64,000 bases of DNA from an uncultured Clostridia bacterium (lineage in GTDB: Bacteria; Bacillota; Clostridia; Lachnospirales; Lachnospiraceae), in contig CAOKDX010000001.1 of assembly GCA_948467395.1 (NCBI GenBank), forward strand, positions 1 to 64,000, written 5' to 3'. Below the pieces are notes generated by a model. The model ran no database searches, was not told the DNA's origin, and saw only the letters and a list, made by a program, of their open reading frames with translations. This document shows positions 8,597 to 17,336 of this stretch, one piece after another. A program made the translations under genes and the position numbers. Position 1 is the first letter of the stretch; each line of letters starts with the position of its first letter.

Positions 8597-8860
8597 TTAA
8601 TCAAGGGTATACGGCATCAGGGAAACGTGGCGGGCACGTTTGATCGCTACAGTAAGAGCCCTCTGATGCTTCGCGCATGTACCGGTGATTCTTCTGGGAA
8701 GAATCTTACCTCTCTCAGACATATATCTTTTCAGCTTGGCTGTATCTTTGTAATCGATAAAGTCATGCTCCTTGTCAGAGCAGAATGCACATACTTTTTT
8801 TCTTCTGCGGGGACCTCTCCTTCTCATGGGAGAATCGCCTCTGTCTTTATTGTAAGCCAT
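8597..8860 (-). CDS. rpsR: 30S ribosomal protein S18
   Basis: An 87-aa small-subunit protein. The core [19 protein letters not shown] and the C-terminal [25 protein letters not shown] are diagnostic. It has CxxC near residue 24 and a later Cys, so it may bind zinc. ATG 8860 follows AAGGAGG. Last gene of rpsF-ssb-rpsR. Confidence 0.96.
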   Translation of the reverse strand: MAYNKDRGDSPMRRRGPRRRKKVCAFCSDKEHDFIDYKDTAKLKRYMSERGKILPRRITGTCAKHQRALTVAIKRARHVSLMPYTLD

Positions 8861-8879
8861 CTTAACAAACCTCCTTATA

Positions 8880-9329
8880 CTAGTTGAATGGCAGTCCGTC
8901 TTCGATTCCGTCCGGAATGTTCATGAAATCATCGTTAGCCGCCGCTGTGGGCTGAGGTGCGCCGCCTCCGAAATTACCGGATGCTGCCGCCGCATTGGCG
9001 TCGGTGGTGCTTTTGCGCTCTGCGAATTCTATTTCTTCTGCGATGATCTGAACACTGTAGACCTTTTCACCGTTCTTATTGGTGTAATTGTCATTCTGTA
9101 CGCGTCCGGACAGCAGCATACGGGAACCCTGTTTGAAATATCTCTCAACGAATTCTGCCTGCTTGCCGAATGCGGTACAGTTGAAAAAATCGGTGTCGGT
9201 GTCGCCCTGGCGGGAGAACCGGCGGTTGACTGCGATACTAAAACGAGCAATTGCCAGTGAATTTTCACCCTGACTGTAACGGATCTCAGGGTCGCGGGTG
9301 AGATTACCCATCAAAATTACCTTATTCAT
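8880..9329 (-). CDS. ssb: single-stranded DNA-binding protein
   Basis: A 149-aa protein with an N-terminal OB fold ([18 protein letters not shown], about 1-110). A Gly/Ala-rich disordered linker leads to the acidic C-terminal tip DGLPFN that recruits replication partners. It binds ssDNA during replication and repair. It lies between rpsF and rpsR, the usual Firmicutes order. Confidence 0.95.
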   Translation of the reverse strand: MNKVILMGNLTRDPEIRYSQGENSLAIARFSIAVNRRFSRQGDTDTDFFNCTAFGKQAEFVERYFKQGSRMLLSGRVQNDNYTNKNGEKVYSVQIIAEEIEFAERKSTTDANAAAASGNFGGGAPQPTAAANDDFMNIPDGIEDGLPFN

Positions 9330-9347
9330 GGAAGACTCCTCCTTATC

Positions 9348-9635
9348 TTATGCCTCCTGTTTCACGCATAAGTATCTGAGCACGTTGTCCATAATGCGAA
9401 GTCTCTGCTCCAGCTCGCCCGGCGTATCCGGCTCGGAATCGAACTGAATAAAGTAATAAAAGCCCTCACTCATCTTCTGAATTTCATAAGCAAGTTTTTT
9501 CTTGCCCCATTCATCGACGTTTGTAATGGTTCCGCCAAAGGTAGTGATATACTCTTTTGCCTTTTCGACGGTGGCGTTTCTTACTTCGTCCTCAACTTTT
9601 GCACTAACAACTAAAGCTAATTCATACTTATTCAT
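9348..9635 (-). CDS. rpsF: 30S ribosomal protein S6
   Basis: A 95-aa small-subunit protein that pairs with S18. MNKYELALVV at the start and the WGKKKLAYEIQKMSEGFYY strand-helix region identify it. ATG 9635 is chosen for AAAAGGAGGT upstream; the longer frame extends into the leader. First gene of the operon, with an ~85-nt structured leader. Confidence 0.95.
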   Translation of the reverse strand: MNKYELALVVSAKVEDEVRNATVEKAKEYITTFGGTITNVDEWGKKKLAYEIQKMSEGFYYFIQFDSEPDTPGELEQRLRIMDNVLRYLCVKQEA

Positions 9636-9666
9636 AGTTGCCTGTACCTCCTTTTGGTCTCTGGCT

Positions 9667-9696
9667 CTTCCCCAGGATATGGGAATATCGGGAAAG
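9667..9696 (-). promoter_or_regulatory. hairpin in the rpsF leader, candidate S6:S18 autoregulatory element
   Basis: On the minus strand an outer TCCC/GGGGA pairing encloses GATAT/ATATC with a TCCC loop. It lies between the promoter at 9732-9760 and rpsF. S6:S18 leader RNAs occupy this position in many bacteria. The fold is read by eye and the match to the known motif is not verified. Confidence 0.35.
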
Positions 9697-9731
9697 AACA
9701 AGGAATATGATTTTTTACATCACGGATATAC

Positions 9732-9760
9732 AGTATAGCATGGACGGGCAGGAAAAGCAA
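9732..9760 (-). promoter_or_regulatory. SigA promoter of rpsF-ssb-rpsR
   Basis: On the minus strand TTGCTT (9755-9760), 17-bp spacer, TATACT (9732-9737), about 100 bp before rpsF. Confidence 0.7.
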
Positions 9761-9773
9761 GGGAAAGTTGCAA

Positions 9774-9947
9774 TCAAATAAATCCCCGGAATCCTTTTTC
9801 TATTGTTTTGCGGGGAACCATGATCTGATGCCCGCAGCCGAGACATTTCAGACGGAAATCCATACCCACCCGGAGGATTTCCCAGCCGTTTTCGCCGCAG
9901 GGGTGGGGTTTCTTCATTTTAATACGCTGTCCCACGGAAAATTCCAT
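9774..9947 (-). CDS. DUF951-family small protein
   Basis: A 57-aa protein typical of Firmicutes DUF951: VGQRIKMKKPHPCGENGWEI, then RLKCLGCGHQIMVPRKTIEK. The Cys residues (PCGEN and CLGCG) suggest a zinc-binding or nucleic-acid-binding fold. ATG 9947 is used because AGGAG lies just upstream and the promoter at 9979-10007 excludes the longer frame. Function unknown; it is often near rpsF or parB genes in related genomes. Confidence 0.85.
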   Translation of the reverse strand: MEFSVGQRIKMKKPHPCGENGWEILRVGMDFRLKCLGCGHQIMVPRKTIEKGFRGFI

Positions 9948-9978
9948 TTTCTTCACTCCTACTGATATGCTACAGTAA

Positions 9979-10007
9979 ATTATAGGACATTTGAATAAAT
10001 TTTGCAA
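9979..10007 (-). promoter_or_regulatory. SigA promoter of the DUF951 gene
   Basis: On the minus strand TTGCAA (10002-10007), 17-bp spacer, TATAAT (9979-9984). Confidence 0.7.
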
Positions 10008-10013
10008 TGTATA

Positions 10014-10042
10014 TTGCGCGAAAAAAAGGTACGTGTTAAAAT
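10014..10042 (+). promoter_or_regulatory. SigA promoter of the amidase gene, with 5'-UTR hairpin
   Basis: TTGCGC (10014-10019), 17-bp spacer, TAAAAT (10037-10042). The transcript would carry a GC-rich hairpin TGCCGCC-AGA-GGCGGCA at 10071-10087 before the start codon. Confidence 0.55.
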
Positions 10043-10134
10043 GATATCAGACTTTTTGATCTAGCAGTGGTGCCGCCAGAGGCGGCATTCCGGTTTGCAT
10101 TATCTGACGCATAACAGGAAAGGAGTGGAAGGAT

Positions 10135-11481
10135 ATGAAGAGAAGACAGACAGCATGGCTGCTTATAGCGGCCTTACTTGTGGGAGTGATAGGATTTGTC
10201 CCTGCTGGCACGGCGAGGGCGGCAGCGGACAAAAAAATCTGTATTGTACTGGATCCCGGGCACGGCGGCTCGGATGCGGGAACCAGCACCTCCGTGATGC
10301 AGGAGGTGGCGTCCGGTCCGGCTGTATCGGTACAGGTGAAGGAAAAGGACCTCTCGCTGAAGGTGGCAGAGTATACAAAGGAGCTGCTGGAGAAGGACGG
10401 GCGGTTTGAGGTGTATCTCACCAGAGAGACAGACAAGGCGGTGTCACTGGCTGACCGCGCTGCTTTTGCACGGGATAAGAAAGCGGATCTGCTGCTGAGC
10501 ATGCATTTCAATTCCGCCTCCTCAATGACCGCAAACGGAGCGGAGATCTGGGAGTCGGTGCTGCCCAGATATCAGATTATCGGCCTGCCCATGAAGATCC
10601 TCACCAAGATCCACGAAAAGACCGGGATCTCGGCCAGCCGGGGTGTGAAGGCAAGGAAGAGTGAGAGCAAAACATATTGGAATGCCCAGTATAACTGGGA
10701 TACACAGACCGACAATACGGGTACGGCAGCCGACTACTACGGAGTGATCAAGGGCGGTGCCAAGTGGGGGGTTCCCTCCATGATCGTGGAACATGCTTTT
10801 CTGTCAAACGCGGCGGATGCGGCCTATCTTACAAAGCCAGAGGATGAGGGGCTGAAAGCGCTGGCCGAGGCGGATGCAGAGGCGCTCATTGAGTTTTATA
10901 CGAACCATGAGCATTTTTATGAAGTAATGGGTACGGAATATCCGGTTTCCTGTATATCTCCGGGACGAAAGGCATCCTTCTGTATCATCTGCAAGGCGAA
11001 GAAGGGAACGGCCCCCATGGCGGCCGCTGCAAATCCCTCCGCGCACTTTATTGATAAATATACCGTAAAACAGCCAACCACGACGGCCGCTGGCAGCAAA
11101 ACCGGAACCTGTCATTATTGCGGTAAAACTGTGGTGGAAGTAATTCCGAAGCTTCCGGTGGTCAATCAGCCGGTGGTGCAGAAACCGAAGCCCGTGAGCA
11201 AGCCGGCAAAGGCTGTAGTCAGCACGGTGAAGAAAAAGAAAAACAAACAGGTTACAGTCACGGTGAAGAAGGTAAAGAATGCCGCCGGTTACCAGTACAA
11301 ATTCGGCAGTAACAAAAAGCTTACGAAGCAAAAGCGTTCGATGCACAGCAAATACAATAAAGTTACGATCATTAACTGGAAGACGAAGTATTGCTATGTG
11401 AAGGTACGGGCTTACCGGAAGGATTCCAAAGGAAAGAAAGTGTACGGTAAGTGGAGCAGTGTGAAACGCTCCAATAAATAA
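10135..11481 (+). CDS. secreted N-acetylmuramoyl-L-alanine amidase (Amidase_3)
   Basis: A 448-aa exported peptidoglycan hydrolase that cleaves the amide between muramic acid and L-Ala. The signal peptide is residues 1-31, ending ARAA. The catalytic domain is about 35-255: zinc ligands in VLDPGHGGSDAG and SMHFNS, a Glu in EKDLSLKVAE, and the catalytic Glu in IVEHAFLSN. A large insertion lies between the first two motifs. After ~290 there are two CxxC-type pairs (CIICKAKKG, CHYCGK), then a Lys-rich C-terminal domain that looks fibronectin-like and could bind wall polymers. AAAGGAG precedes ATG 10135. Confidence 0.88.
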   Translation: MKRRQTAWLLIAALLVGVIGFVPAGTARAAADKKICIVLDPGHGGSDAGTSTSVMQEVASGPAVSVQVKEKDLSLKVAEYTKELLEKDGRFEVYLTRETDKAVSLADRAAFARDKKADLLLSMHFNSASSMTANGAEIWESVLPRYQIIGLPMKILTKIHEKTGISASRGVKARKSESKTYWNAQYNWDTQTDNTGTAADYYGVIKGGAKWGVPSMIVEHAFLSNAADAAYLTKPEDEGLKALAEADAEALIEFYTNHEHFYEVMGTEYPVSCISPGRKASFCIICKAKKGTAPMAAAANPSAHFIDKYTVKQPTTTAAGSKTGTCHYCGKTVVEVIPKLPVVNQPVVQKPKPVSKPAKAVVSTVKKKKNKQVTVTVKKVKNAAGYQYKFGSNKKLTKQKRSMHSKYNKVTIINWKTKYCYVKVRAYRKDSKGKKVYGKWSSVKRSNK

Positions 11482-11523
11482 AAGGTTATATAAAAAATCT
11501 GAGACGATGAAAGGAGTACGAAC

Positions 11524-12606
11524 ATGAGACGAGTAGCTTTTTTGACCAGCGGCGGCGACTGTCAGGCCCTTAACGCAACCATGCGGGGCGTGGCAAAGAC
11601 TTTGTACAATGCGGATCCGGACACCGAGATCATCGGTATATTGGAGGGGTACAAGGGTTTGATGTATGAAAAATATGTTAAGATGAAGCCATCCGATTTT
11701 TCTGGTATTCTTACGGAAGGAGGCACGATTCTCGGCTCTTCCCGGCAGCCCTTCAAAAATATGCGAAAGCCGGATGAGAACGGCATGGATAAGGTGCTGG
11801 CCATGGTGAATACCTACCATAAGCTAAAGCTGGATTGTCTGGTTATACTCGGCGGCAATGGAACCCAGAAGTCGGCAAATATGCTGCGGGAGGAAGGATT
11901 AAACGTCGTGGGACTTCCGAAAACCATTGATAATGATATATGGGGATCGGATATGACCTTCGGGTTTCAGAGCGCAGTGGATATTGCCACAACGGCCATT
12001 GACTGTATTCACACGACGGCGTATTCCCATGGGCGCGTTTTCATCGTGGAAGTGATGGGGCACAAGGTGGGCTGGCTGACGCTCCATGCCGGCATTGCCG
12101 GAGGGGCGGATGTAATCCTTATCCCGGAGATCCCATATGATATCGATGCAGTGACGGAGGCGATACAGAAGAGGACGGAGGCGGGCAAACGTTTTTCCAT
12201 CCTTGCAGTGGCAGAGGGAGCCATCTCCAAAGAAGATGCCGCCCTGTCGAAGAAGGAGCTGAAGGCGAAGCTCAAGAACAATCCGTATCCCAGCGTATCC
12301 TACAAGATCGGTGCGGAGATCGAGGAGCGCACCGGCCAGGAGATCCGCATCACGGTTCCGGGACACACACAGCGGGGCGGCAGTCCATGCGCCTATGACC
12401 GTGTGATCTCCAGCCGGCTGGGGGCGGCAGCGGCCCATTTGATCCTGGAAGAGAAATATGGTTATATGGTAGGATTTAAGAACGATGAGATCATCCCTGT
12501 GCCGCTGGAGGAAGTGGCGGGGAAATTGAAAATGGTAGATCCGGAATCTTCTATTATTAAAGAAGCAAAGGGTCTCGGCATCAGTTTTGGAACGAAGGAA
12601 CCATAA
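11524..12606 (+). CDS. pfkA: 6-phosphofructokinase, Gly104/Lys124-type
   Basis: A 360-aa enzyme of glycolysis phosphorylating fructose-6-P. The N-terminal FLTSGGDCQALNATMRG, the GGNGTQKSA loop and the PKTIDND motif identify the PFK family. The loop carries Gly (not Asp) at the position associated with ATP use, but the following motif has PK, as in PPi-dependent and mixed group III enzymes. The usual loop Asp is Asn here. The donor is therefore uncertain; by known families a Gly/Lys pair usually goes with ATP. It lies 3 nt upstream of dnaX. Confidence 0.88.
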   Translation: MRRVAFLTSGGDCQALNATMRGVAKTLYNADPDTEIIGILEGYKGLMYEKYVKMKPSDFSGILTEGGTILGSSRQPFKNMRKPDENGMDKVLAMVNTYHKLKLDCLVILGGNGTQKSANMLREEGLNVVGLPKTIDNDIWGSDMTFGFQSAVDIATTAIDCIHTTAYSHGRVFIVEVMGHKVGWLTLHAGIAGGADVILIPEIPYDIDAVTEAIQKRTEAGKRFSILAVAEGAISKEDAALSKKELKAKLKNNPYPSVSYKIGAEIEERTGQEIRITVPGHTQRGGSPCAYDRVISSRLGAAAAHLILEEKYGYMVGFKNDEIIPVPLEEVAGKLKMVDPESSIIKEAKGLGISFGTKEP

Positions 12607-12609
12607 TTT

Positions 12610-14184
12610 ATGTATCAGGCATTATATAGAAAATACCGGCCGGCGGATTTTTCTGATGTGAAAGGCCAGGAGCATATCGTGACGACGCTGGTGAATCAGA
12701 TTCGGGGCGGCCGGATTGGACACGCCTACCTGTTTTGCGGTACTCGCGGTACGGGAAAGACCACTGTGGCAAAGATATTTGCCAGAGCCGTGAATTGTGA
12801 AAATCCGGGGCCGGAGGGCCCATGCGGAGAATGCGCCATGTGCAGGGCTATTGAGCGGCAGGCATCCATGAATGTGGTGGAGATTGACGCGGCCTCCAAT
12901 AACCGGGTGGACGATATCCGGCAGGTGATCGATGAGGTTCAGTATTCCCCTGCAGAGGGGCGTTATAAGGTATATATTATCGACGAGGTGCATATGCTTT
13001 CCGTCAGTGCCTTCAACGCCCTTCTCAAGACGCTGGAGGAGCCGCCTTCCTATCTGATCTTTATCCTGGCCACCACAGAGGCGCACAAGATACCGCTTAC
13101 GATCCTGTCCCGCTGCCAGCGGTATGATTTCAGGCGCATCGGCGTAGAAACCATTGCAGAGAGGCTGCGGGAGCTTCTTGACCGGGAAGGGATTGAGGCG
13201 GAGGATCGGGCGCTGGCCTATATTGCCAGGCAGGCGGACGGCGCCCTCCGGGACGGCCTGAGCCTGCTGGAGCAGTGTATCTCCTTTTATTTTGGAGAAA
13301 AACTGACCTATGAAAATGTCCTGAAGGTTCTTGGCGCGGTGGACCATACCGTATATCATGAATTGATGGAGACGCTTTTGCGGAATAGAGCGGAGGGAGC
13401 GGTGGAACTCATTGCCCGGGTGGTGGAACAGGGAAAGGATCTGACCCAGTTTGTGAATGAGTTCGTCTGGTATCTGCGAAATCTGCTTATTGTAAAAACG
13501 ACAGAGGAAACCGGCAGGCTGGTGGATATGTCGGCAGAGAATATCGGGGAGCTGGAGAGATACGCGCAGGAGATCGAGGCGGAGATGATATTCCGCTATA
13601 TCCGTGTGCTGTCCGCACTTGCCGGTGAAATGAAATATGGCAGCAATAAGCGAGTTATGCTGGAGGTGGCCATGATACGCCTCTGCCGTCCCCAGATGGA
13701 ACGGGATTATGATTCCCTGGTAAACCGTCTGCACATTCTGGAGCAGAAGAATGAGGAATTGATGGAGGCCGCCGCTGCGGGAAGCTTTAGTGTATCTGCA
13801 ACGGATTCCGCCGGCAGCGCTGCGGCGGCGCCGCAGCCAAAGGAAGAACTTCGTCCGGAGGCAGTACCGGAGGATGTGAAGGCCGTTGTGGCGAACTGGA
13901 AACAGCTTCTCGGCAGGGTCAGCCCGGTGGCGAAGAAGATGCTGGAGGAGGTAAGACTTTCCGTCTCGGATTCGGGGTCCCTGATTCTGGCGTTTCCCCA
14001 ATCGACGACAGCAGAGTATTTCCGCAGGGAGGACAATCAGGCAGAGGTGGCAGAGGCGGCAGCCCAGCTTACGGGGAAGGAAATCCGCCTTGACGTGCGG
14101 TTTGTGGAGAGCAGGCGCCAGATGAACACACTGCCGGAGCTGCGGAATATGATAAAAAATGTAGAGATAGAAATTTTGGATTAA
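12610..14184 (+). CDS. dnaX: DNA polymerase III subunits gamma/tau
   Basis: A 524-aa clamp-loader ATPase. Walker A FCGTRGTGKTTVAKIF (near 39) is followed by a four-Cys zinc module (CENPGPEGPCGECAMC). Walker B is VYIIDEVHML and the SRC sensor is in LTILSRCQRYDF. The C-terminal ~150 residues form the tau-like part, with an Ala/Pro linker near 405. It starts 3 nt after the pfk stop and begins a dnaX-ybaB-recR operon. I see no slippery A-run that would give a short gamma form. Confidence 0.95.
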   Translation: MYQALYRKYRPADFSDVKGQEHIVTTLVNQIRGGRIGHAYLFCGTRGTGKTTVAKIFARAVNCENPGPEGPCGECAMCRAIERQASMNVVEIDAASNNRVDDIRQVIDEVQYSPAEGRYKVYIIDEVHMLSVSAFNALLKTLEEPPSYLIFILATTEAHKIPLTILSRCQRYDFRRIGVETIAERLRELLDREGIEAEDRALAYIARQADGALRDGLSLLEQCISFYFGEKLTYENVLKVLGAVDHTVYHELMETLLRNRAEGAVELIARVVEQGKDLTQFVNEFVWYLRNLLIVKTTEETGRLVDMSAENIGELERYAQEIEAEMIFRYIRVLSALAGEMKYGSNKRVMLEVAMIRLCRPQMERDYDSLVNRLHILEQKNEELMEAAAAGSFSVSATDSAGSAAAAPQPKEELRPEAVPEDVKAVVANWKQLLGRVSPVAKKMLEEVRLSVSDSGSLILAFPQSTTAEYFRREDNQAEVAEAAAQLTGKEIRLDVRFVESRRQMNTLPELRNMIKNVEIEILD

Positions 14185-14208
14185 ATTTTAGATTTGGAGG
14201 AAGACATT

Positions 14209-14559
14209 ATGGCAAAGCGTGGAGGCTTTCAGGGCGGAATGCCGGGGAACATGAACAATCTTATGAAACAGGCGCAGCGTATGCAGCGGCAGATGGAAGA
14301 GACACAGAAGGAGATGGAGGAAAAGGAATACGAGGCGGCGGCAGGAGGAGGCGCCGTTACGGTGAAGGTGTCCGGCAAGAAGGAAGTGCTCTCTGTAAAG
14401 CTTTCGGAGGAGGTTGTGGATCCGGATGACATTGAGATGTTAGAGGATCTCATTGTGGCAGCCACCAATGAGGCGCTGCGCAAGCTGGAGGAAGACAGCG
14501 CCAAATCCATGGAGGCGCTCACTGGGGGACTGAATCTCGGCGGAGGTTTCCCATTCTGA
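14209..14559 (+). CDS. YbaB/EbfC nucleoid-associated protein
   Basis: A 116-aa DNA-binding protein of the YbaB family, nearly always encoded between dnaX and recR. The N-terminal Gly/Met/Asn stretch ([20 protein letters not shown]) and the central [21 protein letters not shown] are typical. ATG 14209 with TTGGAGGA 7 nt upstream is the start. Its stop overlaps the recR start by one base (TGATG). Confidence 0.92.
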   Translation: MAKRGGFQGGMPGNMNNLMKQAQRMQRQMEETQKEMEEKEYEAAAGGGAVTVKVSGKKEVLSVKLSEEVVDPDDIEMLEDLIVAATNEALRKLEEDSAKSMEALTGGLNLGGGFPF

Positions 14560-15158
14560 TGAATTACTACAGCGAATCCATCAATAATCTTATTGAAGAA
14601 CTGGCAGGCCTTCCGAATATCGGGCCGAAGTCGGCGCAAAGGCTTGCCTTTCATATACTGAATCTGCCGGTGAAGCGGGTAGAGCATCTGGCGGACAGCA
14701 TTCTCACTGCAAGAAAAAAAATATGTCTCTGCAAGAGGTGTTTTAATCTCTCCGATCAGGAGATATGCCCGATCTGCAGCAATCCCAAGCGGGATGCGTC
14801 TACGATTATGGTTGTGGAGGAGCCAAGTGATCTCGCCGCTTATGAAAAAACGGGACAGTACCGGGGGCTCTATCATGTCCTGCACGGGGCGGTAAACCCT
14901 ATGGTGGGCGTCCAGCCGGACGATCTGAAATTAAAAGAGCTGATGCAGCGCCTCCAGAGGGAAGAGGTAGATGAGATCATCATTGCTACCAATTCCACAG
15001 TGGAGGGGGAGGCAACAGCCCTTTGGATCAGCAAATATGTCAAACAGGCGGGAATCCGCGTCACACGGATCGCCAGCGGCGTGCCCGTGGGGGGAGCGCT
15101 GGAGTTTATTGATGAGATGACTTTATTCCGCGCGCTGGAGGGCAGGACGGAGCTGTGA
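14559..15158 (+). CDS. recR: recombination mediator RecR
   Basis: A 199-aa protein that acts with RecF/RecO to load RecA at gaps. An N-terminal helix-hairpin-helix (LPNIGPKSAQRLAFH) precedes a C4 zinc finger (CLCKRCFNLSDQEICPIC). A Toprim domain follows, with MVVEEPSDLAAYEKTGQYRG. The ending is typical (GGALEFIDEMTLFRALEGR). Its 3' end overlaps the convergent yyaC gene by 36 nt. Confidence 0.95.
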   Translation: MNYYSESINNLIEELAGLPNIGPKSAQRLAFHILNLPVKRVEHLADSILTARKKICLCKRCFNLSDQEICPICSNPKRDASTIMVVEEPSDLAAYEKTGQYRGLYHVLHGAVNPMVGVQPDDLKLKELMQRLQREEVDEIIIATNSTVEGEATALWISKYVKQAGIRVTRIASGVPVGGALEFIDEMTLFRALEGRTEL

Positions 15159-15707
15159 TGAACGGGTAGACAGACTGCGGTACAGGCCCGATGCGATAAA
15201 ATCGGCAAGCTGCATCACGAGATGGAGATGGGTTGTCTGGAGCAGCATCTGCCCGCCGAATCCTGAGAGATTGACAATGCCGGTAATGCAAATATCGCCG
15301 ATGGCGGGGAGGTTTTTGTCCACTCCGACACCGGGTGTAAGGGATCCCTCGCTGAGGGTGATATAACCCACGTGTTCCATAACCCCCAGGGAGGCGTCTA
15401 CTGCGATAATCAGGGAGTCCGGGTGATAGAGCTGGATAAACTGAATGGTGGCCTCCAGATTTTTGGCATGGATTGGTTTCTCCAGCGTGCCATAGAGATG
15501 AAAGCTGATTTTTTTCAGGATTCTTTCGTAGGATTTTAGTTTATGGCCCACAATGGGTCCCAGGCAGTCTCCGGTGGCGCGGTCTGAACCGATGCAGACC
15601 AGAACGATATCCCGTCCCGCACTGTAATGCTTCTCCAGGAGTCCCCGGAGGGAGTTGGTAAAACGGATAAGAGACTGACGCTCATCAGGGTTAAAATACT
15701 GTATCAT
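15123..15707 (-). CDS. yyaC: YyaC-family spore protease-like protein
   Basis: A 194-aa protein related to the germination protease GPR and found in spore formers. Diagnostic stretches are VLVCIGSDRATGDCLGPIVG near residue 35, LIIAVDASLG near 97 and GVGVDKNLPAIGDICITGIV near 130. ATG 15707 is preferred to the TTG two codons upstream; AGAAAGG lies ahead. Role in sporulation is known only by association. Convergent with and overlapping recR. Confidence 0.85.
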   Translation of the reverse strand: MIQYFNPDERQSLIRFTNSLRGLLEKHYSAGRDIVLVCIGSDRATGDCLGPIVGHKLKSYERILKKISFHLYGTLEKPIHAKNLEATIQFIQLYHPDSLIIAVDASLGVMEHVGYITLSEGSLTPGVGVDKNLPAIGDICITGIVNLSGFGGQMLLQTTHLHLVMQLADFIASGLYRSLSTRSSQLRPALQRAE

Positions 15708-15886
15708 AATCAATTCTGCCTTTCTGGTTTCATAGATGATAAGAAAAGTATTCTCATATTTTTAGCAAATTAACCATATTTTGAGATAAAAAAATCAGAA
15801 AATTTCCTGTTTGCATTCATATCGACAAAAACCGCAAAACGGTCATGATATGATGGAGTCAATAAGAATGAACAGGAGGTTTTGTT

Positions 15887-16783
15887 ATGCAGTGGAATAG
15901 GCCCAAGAGTGTGAGGCAGATTGGAGAAGCGCCGGGGCGTGACAGGGTATATATTGAAGATTATGTAGTGCGCTTTGCAAAGGAACTGGCGGGACAGGGG
16001 CGTGGGACGGAGAAGGCCGCCATGCTGCTGGGCGGCACATTTCTGAACAATGGAGAGAAGATCTATCAGATCTCCGGCATCGTGGAGATTCCCGGATTTG
16101 CGGGAAGGAGCGGACCGGTTCTGGATCAGGGCGTGTGGGACCGGATCTATACGGAGATAAAAGAGAATTTTACGGATCTCGAGATCGTCGGCTGGTTTTT
16201 TTCCTGCCGCGGCTTTTCGGCGAAACAGGCGCCGCAGCTGTTGGAGATACATAAGCAGAACTTCCAGCATCGTGACAAGGTGCTTTATCTATATGAAGAA
16301 AATGAAAAAGAGGACAGCTTCTTGTTGTATCGGAATGGAAGATTCGAAAAACAAAAGGGTCATTATGTCTATTATGAGAAAAATCCCGAGATGCTGGCTT
16401 ACATAGAACGTGAGAGCAACCGGCGCGTTCATATTGTGGAACAGGAGGACGACCGGGTTCTGCGGAACATCCGCGGGATCATGGAGGAGAAGGAACAGGT
16501 CAGGGTTCAGAGCCGCAAAAAGCAGAAGCGGGAGAGCCGTCTTGGCTACAGCCTGGGCAGTATGGTGGCGCTGATCGCCCTGGTGATCGGGGTGGCGACG
16601 TTGAGAAACCAGAGCGCACTGGATCAGGTGAAGAGGCAGGTTGAAAATCTTCAGCAGATGGCCCTGGGTGTCCAGAAGGAGAACCAGACAACGGTGGAGA
16701 CAATGGGATCCGGCCTCACAAAAGCTACCCCCACGCCGGCTGCCGCAAGCACCGCCGCCGTGTCGGGCAATGCGATGAACTGA
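15887..16783 (+). CDS. membrane-anchored protein with an MPN/JAB-like domain lacking the JAMM metal site
   Basis: A 298-aa protein of unknown function. Residues ~28-165 resemble an MPN (Mov34/JAB) domain: a buried MLLGGTFLNNGEKIYQISGIVEIP strand pair, a helix, then DLEIVGWFFSCRGFSAKQAP. Active JAMM enzymes have GWYHSHP at this spot; here both His are replaced by Phe and Cys. A transmembrane helix lies at about 219-239, then a coiled coil (LDQVKRQVENLQQM) and a Pro/Thr/Ala tail. The MPN assignment is my pattern match and needs a profile or structure check. ATG 15887 follows ACAGGAGG. Confidence 0.6.
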   Translation: MQWNRPKSVRQIGEAPGRDRVYIEDYVVRFAKELAGQGRGTEKAAMLLGGTFLNNGEKIYQISGIVEIPGFAGRSGPVLDQGVWDRIYTEIKENFTDLEIVGWFFSCRGFSAKQAPQLLEIHKQNFQHRDKVLYLYEENEKEDSFLLYRNGRFEKQKGHYVYYEKNPEMLAYIERESNRRVHIVEQEDDRVLRNIRGIMEEKEQVRVQSRKKQKRESRLGYSLGSMVALIALVIGVATLRNQSALDQVKRQVENLQQMALGVQKENQTTVETMGSGLTKATPTPAAASTAAVSGNAMN

Positions 16784-17308
16784 TTATAGCTTGAAGGCTG
16801 TGGCGCGTGCCATGGGAATGATGTCCGGAAACTCAAAATGCTCCAGAATTTTCGAGAGGGGATTAAGAGCCTGAAACTGCATTAGTACCGGGCTCTGGCC
16901 GATATAGGAGGACGCCTGCCGGCACCACGCCAGTTCCTGCAGGGCGCCGATGATCAGCAGCGCCGTCCAGACCAGCAGGAGACCAATGGCAAGGCCCAGC
17001 AGGGCGCCTCCCAGTTTATTTACCGTATTGACCACCGGAATGTGGTCGATGATCTTCAGAACCCGTTCCAGTATGTGAAGGGTAATGCCAGTGATGACCA
17101 GGGCCGCCAGTAAAGCAATTCCCTCTCTTGCCTGCAGATCAGAAGGGAACAGGGGCAGCAGCAGGGGGACGAGAAGGATTGTGGCGGCCAGAAGGAGGAT
17201 GATCCTTACGAGCGAATATATTTTTAAAACAAGCCCTCTCGATGCCCCCTGACATGTACTTAGTACGATAACAGACAGCGCGATAAATTCTGCAATTCTT
17301 CCTTCCAT
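16784..17308 (-). CDS. CvpA-family membrane protein
   Basis: A 174-aa protein with four hydrophobic helices (about 8-25, 30-55, 62-85 and 105-130) and a short soluble tail, matching CvpA. Members are named for colicin V production, but their role in Firmicutes is not settled. ATG 17308 has GGGAGGC 6 nt upstream and is preferred to the start six codons earlier. It lies 28 nt downstream of the DUF5711-like gene and is probably cotranscribed. Confidence 0.75.
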   Translation of the reverse strand: MEGRIAEFIALSVIVLSTCQGASRGLVLKIYSLVRIILLLAATILLVPLLLPLFPSDLQAREGIALLAALVITGITLHILERVLKIIDHIPVVNTVNKLGGALLGLAIGLLLVWTALLIIGALQELAWCRQASSYIGQSPVLMQFQALNPLSKILEHFEFPDIIPMARATAFKL

Positions 17309-17336
17309 AGAAGCCTCCCTTTGCATATAGCGAATA

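Noticed and set aside
10804-11820. 338-aa minus-strand ORF
   Set aside because: It spans the amidase 3' end and pfkA on the opposite strand, with no ribosome binding site and no recognisable domain; both overlapped genes are certain.
12622-14001. 459-aa minus-strand ORF
   Set aside because: Entirely antisense to dnaX, His/Gln/Arg-rich composition typical of a shadow frame.
12610-14184. Programmed frameshift in dnaX
   Set aside because: No A/T-rich slippery heptamer with a following hairpin was seen in the linker region.
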